NCBI GenBank assembly: GCA_947506075.1
Contig: CANNNN010000042.1
Coordinates: 1-12,230, forward strand
DNA length: 12,230 nucleotides
Reading direction: 5' to 3'
Source of the DNA: Methylococcaceae bacterium
GTDB taxonomy: Bacteria; Pseudomonadota; Gammaproteobacteria; Methylococcales; Methylomonadaceae
This document shows, piece after piece, positions 6,686-12,230 of this stretch; the first letter of the stretch is position 1; each line of letters begins with the position of its first letter. The position numbers and the translations under genes are program-made. The notes below the pieces were generated by a model, which had not been told where the DNA came from, did not search any database, and was given only the letters and a program-made list of their open reading frames with translations.

Positions 6686-7654
6686 ATGATTTCACAAGAA
6701 ATTTCCCTGGCACCTGCCGACAACGGCCGGTTATCCAATTTTTGCGGCCAGTTCGATGAGCATTTGCGACAGATTGAATCGCGGCTCCAGGTCGAGATAG
6801 CTGCTCGCGGCAATCAGTTCAAGGTGACCGGTATAGAAAGTTCGGTCAAGGCAGCTTGCGCAGTCATGCAGAAATTATTTGCTAGCACCGAGACCGAACA
6901 ATTGAGTGCTGAACTGATCCATTTGGCGATGCAGGATGCCTCTATCGAAGCATTGCTGGATGTGCCGCTTACTTCGTCTGTGCAACACGTCAGTATCAAG
7001 ACCAAATGCGGTATGATACGGGGCAGGGGGGTTAACCAGCAGGACTATCTGCGGAAAATCATGACCCATGATATCAATTTTGGCGTGGGACCTGCCGGAA
7101 CAGGCAAAACCTATCTTGCGGTCGCCTGTGCGATTGAAGCCTTGCAAAGCGAAAAGGTCAGAAAGATTATTCTGGTACGTCCTGCGGTCGAAGCCGGCGA
7201 AAAACTGGGTTTTTTGCCGGGCGATATGGCGCAAAAAGTCGATCCCTATTTGCGGCCTTTGTATGACGCGCTATACGATATGCTTGGCTTTGAACGGGTA
7301 GAGAAAATGATAGATAAAGGCATTATCGAAGTTGCACCGTTGGCTTTCATGCGCGGCAGAACGCTGAATGATGCTTTTATTATCCTGGATGAGGCGCAAA
7401 ATACCACGATCGAACAGATCAAAATGTTTCTGACTCGACTGGGCTTTGGCTCGACGGCGGTGGTGACCGGCGATGTGACACAGACCGATCTACCGTCGGA
7501 AAAGATGTCCGGTCTGCGACATGTACTTGAGGTGTTAAAGACGGTTGAAGGCATCAGTTTTACTTTTTTTGATGCGCGGGATGTGGTCCGGCATCCGTTG
7601 GTTCAACGTATTGTTTTTGCTTATGAAGCCTATGAAAAGGCCAGCAAGGTTTAA
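6686..7654 (+). CDS. ybeZ: PhoH-like ATPase (YbeZ)
   Basis: A 322-residue P-loop NTPase. Walker A is GPAGTGKT at residues 135-142 and Walker B is FIILDEAQ at 231-238 (D235, E236). The TGDVTQTDLP block (261-270) is typical of PhoH/YbeZ. The N-terminal region (about 20-60, including the GNQFKVTG segment) resembles the small nucleic-acid-binding domain of this family. YbeZ works with YbeY in rRNA and ribosome maintenance and has been reported as an RNA-dependent ATPase/helicase; the adjacency here supports that partnership. The ATG at 6686 was preferred. The frame remains open upstream to an ATG at 6596, but that part lies inside the end of miaB and the extra 30 residues are not family-like. The spacing to ybeY is 2 nt. 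Confidence 0.95.
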   Translation: MISQEISLAPADNGRLSNFCGQFDEHLRQIESRLQVEIAARGNQFKVTGIESSVKAACAVMQKLFASTETEQLSAELIHLAMQDASIEALLDVPLTSSVQHVSIKTKCGMIRGRGVNQQDYLRKIMTHDINFGVGPAGTGKTYLAVACAIEALQSEKVRKIILVRPAVEAGEKLGFLPGDMAQKVDPYLRPLYDALYDMLGFERVEKMIDKGIIEVAPLAFMRGRTLNDAFIILDEAQNTTIEQIKMFLTRLGFGSTAVVTGDVTQTDLPSEKMSGLRHVLEVLKTVEGISFTFFDARDVVRHPLVQRIVFAYEAYEKASKV

Positions 7655-7656
7655 TA

Positions 7657-8121
7657 ATGAACGATATAGAAATCCAGCGTGTTTTGGAATCAGAGGGTCA
7701 GCCCGGTCAGCATCATATCCAGCTTTGGGTCAATGCGGCGCTGGCCGATGTTGAGCAGGATACCGAGATTGTGGTGCGTATAGTCGATGAATTAGAAAGT
7801 GCAGAACTCAATCAACAATATCGCCACAAACCCGGCCCGACCAATATTCTGAGCTTTCCGGTTGAGGTGCCTGAAGGCATTGAGCTGAATCTGCTGGGCG
7901 ATTTAGTGATCTGTGCGCCGGTGCTGGAGAAAGAAGCATTTGAACAAGGCAAGTTATTAGCCGATCACTGGGCACATATTATCATCCATGGCGTATTACA
8001 TTTGTTGGGTTATGATCATATCCATGACGATGACGCCGAGCTTATGGAAAGCAAAGAAATAGCCATTTTGCAGCAATTACACATCAATAATCCCTATACG
8101 GAAGGCCAGTTAAATGAGTGA
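7657..8121 (+). CDS. ybeY: Endoribonuclease / rRNA maturation factor YbeY
   Basis: A 154-residue protein with the zinc-binding signature HGVLHLLGYDH at residues 111-121; H111, H115 and H121 are the metal ligands. The upstream block KPGPTNILSFP (58-68) and the LLGDLVIC strand (79-86) are also standard for the family. YbeY is needed for 16S rRNA 3'-end maturation and late-stage 70S quality control. Length is normal (E. coli 155). The ATG at 7657 lies 2 nt after the ybeZ stop, so its translation is probably coupled to the upstream gene. Its own end overlaps the next gene. Confidence 0.96.
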   Translation: MNDIEIQRVLESEGQPGQHHIQLWVNAALADVEQDTEIVVRIVDELESAELNQQYRHKPGPTNILSFPVEVPEGIELNLLGDLVICAPVLEKEAFEQGKLLADHWAHIIIHGVLHLLGYDHIHDDDAELMESKEIAILQQLHINNPYTEGQLNE

Positions 8122-8956
8122 TGAACAACCCCCAAGTAGAAACTCCCCACAGCGAGGCTGGGTTGATAAGATCACCCATTTACTGACTGGGGAGCCGCAA
8201 GACTTAGACGATCTACTTGAAATATTAAGAGAAGCCAGGGAAAAACACTTATTGGACACGGATGCCTTGGCGATGATAGAAGGTGTTTTACAGGTTTCTC
8301 AAATGCGGGTCAGGGATATTATGATTCCCCGTATTCAAATGGTTGTTGTGCCTAAAGATGCCGAGTTGGAGACCATACTGCCGCTGGTTACGGAATTTGG
8401 GCACTCACGTTATCCGGTTATTGACTGTGATCGTAGCAAGGTAGTCGGCGTGTTGTTAGCCAAAGATTTGCTGGCCAGAATTTCAGAAGACAAAGCACTG
8501 AAGGTGCATCAAATAATGCGGAACTCCTGCGTGGTTCCGGAGAGTAAGCGATTGAATGTATTGCTAAAAGAGCTGCGCACCAATGGTAATCACATGGCCA
8601 TAGTCGTCGATGAATACGGTCAGTCAGCTGGTCTGGTCACCATCGAAGATGTGTTAGAGCAGATCGTTGGCGAAATTGAAGACGAACATGACGACCATGA
8701 AGACGAGGGTTATATTTTTCAACGCAGCGCAAACGAATATATGATTAAAGCGTTGACGCCTATGGACCAGTTCAACGAATACTTTTCCACGCATCTGGCA
8801 ACTGATGAATACGATACGATCGGCGGATTTATTGTCAGTCAACTCGAACATATGCCCAAAAAAGGCGAGCGTTATATTGTCGATAAAATGAAATTTGAAG
8901 TCATCAGAGCGGATAGCAGGCGGGTACACCTGTTAAAGCTGAAAATAATGGAATAG
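8114..8956 (+). CDS. corC: CorC/YbeX-type CBS-domain protein
   Basis: A 280-residue cytoplasmic protein with no membrane segments. Two CBS domains occupy about residues 66-125 (beginning MRVRDIMIPR) and 130-190 (containing HMAIVVDEYGQSAGLVTIED). An acidic linker, EDEHDDHEDE (189-198), leads to a CorC/HlyC domain (about 205-278; DEYDTIGGFI is diagnostic). The family is linked to magnesium/cobalt efflux through CorA; in E. coli YbeX has also been tied to ribosome metabolism, in keeping with its position after ybeY. The ATG at 8114 overlaps the ybeY stop by 8 nt (ATGAGTGA), which suggests translational coupling. In E. coli lnt follows this gene; here the operon ends with a REP-like hairpin region instead. 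Confidence 0.94.
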   Translation: MSDEQPPSRNSPQRGWVDKITHLLTGEPQDLDDLLEILREAREKHLLDTDALAMIEGVLQVSQMRVRDIMIPRIQMVVVPKDAELETILPLVTEFGHSRYPVIDCDRSKVVGVLLAKDLLARISEDKALKVHQIMRNSCVVPESKRLNVLLKELRTNGNHMAIVVDEYGQSAGLVTIEDVLEQIVGEIEDEHDDHEDEGYIFQRSANEYMIKALTPMDQFNEYFSTHLATDEYDTIGGFIVSQLEHMPKKGERYIVDKMKFEVIRADSRRVHLLKLKIME

Positions 8957-9012
8957 CGCTAACGGTTAAATATGAAAATAGCGATTTTTCCATGAAAAGC
9001 TACGGGTAGGCA

Positions 9013-9079
9013 AAGCTCTAGCTTCGCGAAACTGACAGCAAGCTGGAGCTTCTATGGCCGCATTCCCAAGTTGGAGCTT
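9013..9079. repeat. Three tandem REP-like palindromic units
   Basis: Three near-identical 12-nt palindromes occur at a spacing of 27-28 nt: AAGCTCTAGCTT (9013-9024), AAGCTGGAGCTT (9040-9051) and AAGTTGGAGCTT (9068-9079). The third sits inside a longer hairpin whose core, TTCCCAAG..CTTGGGAA, resembles the TTCCCA-xx-TGGGAA palindromes that are dispersed in many proteobacterial genomes. The cluster lies between convergent genes, a usual site for REP elements. Confidence 0.55.
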
Positions 9080-9091
9080 GGGAATTTTCTT
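9062..9091 (+). terminator. Probable terminator of the miaB–corC operon
   Basis: A perfect 9-bp stem, ATTCCCAAG (9062-9070) with CTTGGGAAT (9077-9085), has a 6-nt loop and leads into TTTTCTTGATTTT. It is 105 nt after the corC stop. It overlaps the third REP-like unit, so a repeat may have been co-opted as terminator. Confidence 0.6.
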
Positions 9092-9136
9092 GATTTTCGT
9101 GGATATTGTTTTACCATGCCCGACGGCAGTTGAAGT

Positions 9137-9520
9137 CTAATCGTATTTAATGTATTTAAACCTTGGATCATCCGGTGTGCCGGGTAAGGCGCCGCCTTCT
9201 TTGCTAGGCTGCCACATGACCACCTCTTCGATTTTAGCAGCCAATTCGAAATCTTTGTTGGTTATGCCTTTAGCCGCATGATTCATCAGTTTAACAATCA
9301 CAAAGGCATAAGAAATGCTCAGGTCCGGATGATGGAATGCCGCCTCAGCCAAATGTCCTACCGTATTAACGACCATCAATGTTCCTTTCCAGCCGCTGGT
9401 TTTGTATTTACGGCGAATCCAGCCATTTTCCAGATACCAGTGTGGCAATTCTTCGTTTAATCGCTGCTCGACCTCTGCATCGGAATAAGTGTCTTCGTGT
9501 GTGCGTTCTCTCCAGTCCAT
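9137..9520 (-). CDS. phhB: Pterin-4a-carbinolamine dehydratase (PhhB/PCD family) with C-terminal extension
   Basis: A 127-residue protein. The family active-site block is AAFHHPDLSISYAFV (residues 60-74, with H63-H64-P65), followed by LMNHAAKGIT (78-87; H81 the third catalytic His) and DFELAAKIEE (90-99). The enzyme dehydrates 4a-hydroxytetrahydrobiopterin, recycling the pterin cofactor of aromatic amino acid hydroxylases; no hydroxylase gene is visible here. Most members end soon after the AAKIE helix. This one continues for about 25 residues with a Pro/Gly-rich tail (GGALPGTPDDPRFKY), so a different pterin or a structural role is possible. The ATG at 9520 has a weak AGGT 9 nt upstream. It lies 44 nt behind the lipoprotein gene on the same strand and may share its transcript. 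Confidence 0.88.
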   Translation of the reverse strand: MDWRERTHEDTYSDAEVEQRLNEELPHWYLENGWIRRKYKTSGWKGTLMVVNTVGHLAEAAFHHPDLSISYAFVIVKLMNHAAKGITNKDFELAAKIEEVVMWQPSKEGGALPGTPDDPRFKYIKYD

Positions 9521-9564
9521 AATGATTTACCTGTTGTTGGGTTTGATTAAGGTGAATTTTGAAG

Positions 9565-10161
9565 CTAAATTTCTGGCTCCAACTGTGTCGCTGCGCAGCC
9601 TTGTTGGTAAAAAATAAAGGATTGGGCAAATGGAATAACATCGATAGTCAAGCCGGTTGCTTTTTCAAACAAGGTAACGGCATTCACTACGTTGTTACGG
9701 AAATTATTAGACAACTGCTTGGTCAGCTTCTCTTGTGTTTCATCGACGCCCAGGGCAAAGGGATTTTCGGCAAGATTGGTTGCATCTATGGCTTCCTGTA
9801 ACGCTGCTATAGAAAAGGCTTGAATTCTTTTTTCAAAATCACTGAAGACTTTGGCGCCCTGTTCACGCTTAATACGATCTATATCGGTAGAGTCTGCGTA
9901 GATAAGAAATGCGCCTTTGGCTCCTTGAAAGTCATTTTTACAGGCTCCGCCATCCATGATTCTGACTAGGTTTAATGTTTTGTTACCTTTGCTTATGGTC
10001 AGTGGTGGATTTTGACCTGAATTCTGAGCTGTATCTTCTATTAAAGCAGGCAGTTTGGCAGGTGTCGATAGGGAATTTGTGTCAGGTCTAATCGTCTGGG
10101 TTGAACAGGCCGTCAGTGCAATGAAGGCGATGCTGATTATGATGTGTGGGCTGGCTTTCAT
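9565..10161 (-). CDS. Predicted lipoprotein of unknown function
   Basis: A 198-residue protein with a lipoprotein signal: two polar/charged residues, a hydrophobic core (about 7-16) and the lipobox LTAC with C19 as the lipidation site. S20 after the Cys suggests sorting to the outer membrane by the +2 rule. A Ser/Thr/Pro/Asn-rich linker (about 20-58) precedes a folded domain with mixed helices. Two other cysteines, C74 (in DGGACKND) and C189 (in QQGCAA), are far apart and could form a disulphide. I do not recognise the family. It is upstream of phhB on the same strand with a 44-nt gap. No clear SD or promoter is seen before the ATG at 10161. Confidence 0.72.
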   Translation of the reverse strand: MKASPHIIISIAFIALTACSTQTIRPDTNSLSTPAKLPALIEDTAQNSGQNPPLTISKGNKTLNLVRIMDGGACKNDFQGAKGAFLIYADSTDIDRIKREQGAKVFSDFEKRIQAFSIAALQEAIDATNLAENPFALGVDETQEKLTKQLSNNFRNNVVNAVTLFEKATGLTIDVIPFAQSFIFYQQGCAATQLEPEI

Positions 10162-10362
10162 AAATTACGCTGTGTAGGTGAAGGTTCAAACATTGTAATC
10201 TGTAATGGCTTGACGGCCAAAAACTTACAGTTGCTAATGAACAATAAATCATTCAATAATTGAAATCCAGCAAAATCAAGTAAAACCAGAACATCGCGTA
10301 GCTATCCTAGCCAACAAACCGGTAGTTCGTGATCCATTTTAACGCTATTTAGGGTTACTTGT

Positions 10363-10527
10363 TTAGATAGTCATGTCCTCAGGGAGAATGAGCTTCCCCT
10401 TCACTCACTGATATTGTCGTACCCCATAATCCGTTACAAACAGTAGCTCTTCAACAACATCTCGATTCAAGTCAATCGTCCAATTATTTATCAATCTTGA
10501 GTGTATCCGTATTGTTCTTTTGAACAG
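10363..10527 (-). pseudogene. Possible remnant of a small gene, interrupted by an in-frame TGA
   Basis: Read on the minus strand from the TAG at 10530-10528, the frame gives about 40 residues of ordinary-looking protein (for example INNWTIDLNRDVVEELLFVTDYG), a TGA at 10407-10405, then VKGKLILPEDMTI and a TAA at 10365-10363. The composition on both sides of the TGA looks coding, which suggests a decayed gene end. There is no ATG and only a TTG as a possible start. I cannot name the family, and chance is not excluded for so short a frame. Confidence 0.25.
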
Positions 10528-10529
10528 CT

Positions 10530-10594
10530 AAGTGTTTATACATATTAATTACACCTAACCTTTAATGCTAGAATAATTAAGTGCTTATACGAAT
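10530..10594. repeat. Imperfect direct repeat upstream of the DUF2934 gene
   Basis: AAGTGTTTATACATAT at 10530-10545 and AAGTGCTTATACGAAT at 10579-10594 match at 13 of 16 positions and start 49 nt apart. The second copy runs straight into the proposed -35 element, so the pair could be binding sites for a regulator. The length is short enough that chance similarity in AT-rich DNA is possible. Confidence 0.35.
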
Positions 10595-10622
10595 TGTTTC
10601 GCTCTATTTTTGTACATAAAAT
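10594..10622 (+). promoter_or_regulatory. Candidate sigma-70 promoter for the DUF2934–peptidase operon
   Basis: TTGTTT (10594-10599) is separated by 17 nt from TAAAAT (10617-10622). The -10 matches five of six consensus bases, the -35 only three. Transcription would begin near 10629, about 40 nt before the proposed GTG start. Confidence 0.4.
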
Positions 10623-10667
10623 AAAAAACATGATGTGTGTTATTTGAAATGTATTAGGAGCGATGTT

Positions 10668-10868
10668 GTGGACAGTTTTAATGCAGTGCATAAGCCAAAT
10701 AAAAAGGAGTTTTTTGAAAAAGATAGATTTCATAAACTGGTTGCAGAACGGGCGTACTGTAAAGCCGAAAAAAGAGGGTTTACAGTAGGACATGAGCTGG
10801 AAGATTGGCTTGAAGCTGAAGCGGAAATTAAAAATCAATACTTCTACTGGTTCCACGACGTTGAGTGA
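10668..10868 (+). CDS. Small DUF2934-domain protein
   Basis: A 66-residue protein. Residues 29-54 carry the DUF2934 signature: AYCKAEKRGF, then GHELEDWLEAEAEI. The family is small and helical, common in methylotrophs and other proteobacteria, and of unknown function. The start is a GTG at 10668, chosen because AGGAG at 10656-10660 lies 7 nt before it. A GTG at 10635 is also in frame but has no SD and adds a Cys-rich, non-family leader. The stop codon lies within a small AGTGAT/ATCACT hairpin (10864-10880). The peptidase gene begins 51 nt later, so both probably share a transcript. Confidence 0.8.
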   Translation: MDSFNAVHKPNKKEFFEKDRFHKLVAERAYCKAEKRGFTVGHELEDWLEAEAEIKNQYFYWFHDVE

Positions 10869-10919
10869 TTTTAGATCACTGTATTTAATATCTTAATAAC
10901 TTAATAAAGGCGTCATATT

Positions 10920-11618
10920 ATGAAACGAAACAAGATAACGGAGTCTCCCTGCCAGGATAGAGTAATAGGCCACAAACAACGTGTTGCCTTTCATGAGGCA
11001 GGTCATGCTGCAGGCATTCATTTAAATAACAAAGCCAAACACTTGCCCCCAATTTTTTTTAAAATTATTTTTAAAGATATAAATGACGTGACTGCAGCTG
11101 ACGCCCTGGCCCATCAAACTAGTCATGACGATTGTATTGCACACGTTGAAGGAGGTCGGTTAATAGAAATGTTACCTCCTCCTCTTAAAAAGATGGAATT
11201 GGCAAAGGAATATATGCTGGCCTTTGAGGCAGACATTATTAATTTGCTGATCGGGCCATTGGCGGAAGCTAAACATGTCGCTGATACCGATGCTGAATTA
11301 TTCAATCAGCAATTAGTCAATGTGAAAGCTTTAAAAAACTATGGCGGCAGTTATGACCTTGCCTTGGTTAATGAATATTTGCAAAGTTTATCGGTCGATA
11401 AACAACAAAGGGATGAAAAATTGGATGAGTTGTTTACCGTTGCCTTTGACTTTGTAAATAATGCTGCTAATTGGACAGCAATCACCAAGCTGGCAGATTA
11501 TATTTTGAGGAGCAATAAAAATATTATTTGTTGTGAAGAGATTATGTCAATAGTTGATCAGTCGGTAGAGCTCTTCCACTCCCGAAGAACCAAAACAAGG
11601 AATGCTCAGCATGGCTAA
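10920..11618 (+). CDS. Stand-alone M41 (FtsH-type) zinc metallopeptidase-like protein without an AAA+ domain
   Basis: A 232-residue soluble protein. RVAFHEAGHAAG (21-32) contains the HExxH zinc motif (H25, E26, H29) in the exact sequence context of the FtsH protease domain. Further on, LIGPLAEAKH (110-119) matches the FtsH GGRxAEE block, and GGSYDL (142-147) matches FtsH GASNDL, supplying D146 as the third zinc ligand. The whole FtsH ATPase and both membrane helices are absent. No signal peptide is seen. The catalytic residues look intact, so it may be an active peptidase or an adaptor-like paralogue acting with a full FtsH. AAAGG at 10906-10910 supports the ATG at 10920. The end overlaps the next gene, an FtsH N-terminal fragment, by 8 nt. 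I know of no named gene with this architecture. Confidence 0.78.
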   Translation: MKRNKITESPCQDRVIGHKQRVAFHEAGHAAGIHLNNKAKHLPPIFFKIIFKDINDVTAADALAHQTSHDDCIAHVEGGRLIEMLPPPLKKMELAKEYMLAFEADIINLLIGPLAEAKHVADTDAELFNQQLVNVKALKNYGGSYDLALVNEYLQSLSVDKQQRDEKLDELFTVAFDFVNNAANWTAITKLADYILRSNKNIICCEEIMSIVDQSVELFHSRRTKTRNAQHG

Positions 11619-12057
11619 TTCAGAAAACAGTTTTATAAAGACCATGCTTACATTATTGAGTAATGTTTTTATGTATCTGAAAAAAATGGTAATGAACGGT
11701 TTTAGTTCTTTATCCAAACAAGAGCCTGAGCTCGAACTGAATAAACCGCAGGATAAAAAAGATATCAGCTCTAGAAAAAGAAATGTCATTATCTTTGTGC
11801 TGTTATTAATTGTAGCGCTGATTTTCAGCAATAATGTCCAAGAAGTCCAACGTGGCGAAATCCCTTACAGCCAGTTTATTAAGCTGGTAAAAGAGGCGAA
11901 AATTGATAAGGCCGTAGTGACTGAACGGTTTATTACTGGTGTTATCAAATCCGATGAGCCAAATCAACCGATCAAAACTTTCATGACGATTCCGTTATGG
12001 CAACATGAACTGGCGCAAATGTTGGAACAGAACAAGGTTGAGTTGTATCTACTTTAA
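11611..12057 (+). pseudogene. N-terminal fragment of an FtsH paralogue (membrane helix plus FtsH_ext domain)
   Basis: A 148-residue reading frame. A polar, charged N-terminal extension (1-57) precedes one membrane helix (about 59-73, IIFVLLLIVALIF). The FtsH extracytoplasmic domain follows: GEIPYSQFIKLVKEAKIDKAVV (83-104 region), then ITGVIK and a region around IPLWQHELAQMLEQNKVELY. It stops at TAA 12055-12057, where FtsH should continue into a second helix, the AAA+ module and M41 domain. None of these appears in any forward frame before the window ends. The ATG at 11611 has AAGGAA 8 nt upstream and overlaps the peptidase stop (ATGGCTAA), so the two were co-translated. An ATG at 11602 is in frame but badly placed relative to the SD. 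It is probably a truncated gene, though a functional single-helix protein that binds FtsH cannot be excluded. Confidence 0.65.
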
Positions 12058-12129
12058 AAACCATGTCAAAGACAAATACCGTCAAAATATCTTGACAGAC
12101 TCGTTTAAAAAATAGACTCTTCACGCCCC

Positions 12130-12230
12130 GTGAACATCCAAGACTTACAGGCTGAGATAAATGCCATCGACCAGACAACCGCTGAACTAGAAAATAGCGA
12201 AGGGCAGTCTATTGTCAAGAAACTGCTGAA
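12130..12230 (+). CDS. Start of an unidentified open frame, cut by the right edge
   Basis: From a GTG at 12130 the frame stays open to the end of the window (33 codons). It encodes a hydrophilic, helix-forming start rich in Glu, Gln and Leu (MNIQDLQAEINAIDQ, later EGQSIVKKLL). Such a leader is reminiscent of the coiled-coil N-termini of some transposases such as IS66-type proteins, but the stretch is too short for a firm call. There is no SD before the GTG; the frame is open upstream to a TAA at 12106. It may belong to an element inserted in the FtsH-like gene. Confidence 0.25.
   Translation, partial: MNIQDLQAEINAIDQTTAELENSEGQSIVKKLL

Larger units (their letters stand above)
10162..10667. 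other. About 500-bp stretch without an intact gene
   Basis: This is the upstream region of two divergent transcription units. From left to right it holds a possible bulged hairpin (10200-10230: CTGTAA/TTACAG outer arms, TGGC/GCCA inner arms), a degraded minus-strand reading frame (10363-10527), an imperfect direct repeat (10530-10594) and a probable promoter (10594-10622) reading towards the DUF2934 gene. The last 150 bases are markedly AT-rich. No tRNA, rRNA or CRISPR structure is seen. Confidence 0.6.

Noticed and set aside
9013..9079. Evenly spaced short repeats as a CRISPR array
   Set aside because: The units are only 12 nt, palindromic and interspaced by about 15 nt; no cas genes are near. 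REP-like elements fit better.
9559..9801. Plus-strand open frame opposite the lipoprotein gene
   Set aside because: It is the complement of a convincing lipobox-containing gene and has no SD or protein-family features.
10635..10667. Earlier GTG start for the DUF2934 protein
   Set aside because: No SD precedes it; AGGAG is correctly spaced for the GTG at 10668.

Overview
The window looks like chromosomal DNA of a gammaproteobacterium. The miaB–phoH(ybeZ)–ybeY–corC gene order, the miaA end, the CsiV-family protein and the BaiN/HI0933-type flavoprotein all fit. A DUF2934 protein and a C-terminally extended pterin dehydratase suggest a Methylococcales-like methanotroph, but no methane-oxidation gene is present, so that placement is inference. 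Coding density is normal up to about 9.5 kb. The right-hand end (about 10.2–12.2 kb) is more AT-rich, less dense and contains broken pieces.

Layout. 1–600: end of miaA with a likely terminator, facing a small cupin gene on the minus strand. 744–2596: a flavoprotein and a short secreted CsiV-like protein, separated by a perfect inverted repeat. 2872–5158: a two-gene energy-taxis module. A soluble Aer-type PAS protein overlaps by 32 nt a membrane-anchored poly-HAMP methyl-accepting chemotaxis protein that ends in a CheR/CheB-type pentapeptide. A strong intrinsic terminator follows. 5317–8956: the translation/RNA-maintenance operon miaB–phoH–ybeY–corC, tightly spaced and overlapping. 8957–9136: three tandem REP-like palindromes, the last serving as a probable terminator. 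9137–10161 (minus): an unrecognised lipoprotein followed by phhB. 10162–10667: a mostly non-coding stretch with a degraded reading frame, an imperfect direct repeat and a probable promoter. 10668–12057: a probable operon of a DUF2934 protein, a stand-alone M41 (FtsH-like) zinc peptidase with no AAA+ domain, and an overlapping N-terminal fragment of an FtsH paralogue that stops before its second membrane helix. 12130–end: start of an open frame that may belong to an inserted element.

Two parts merit most attention. The PAS/MCP pair looks like a bipartite aerotaxis receptor (CetB/CetA-like), and the PAS stop codon sits in a CTT-TAA context in the frame that could allow a +1 slip into the receptor. 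The DUF2934 / orphan M41 peptidase / FtsH-fragment locus is an arrangement I do not recognise as a described system.
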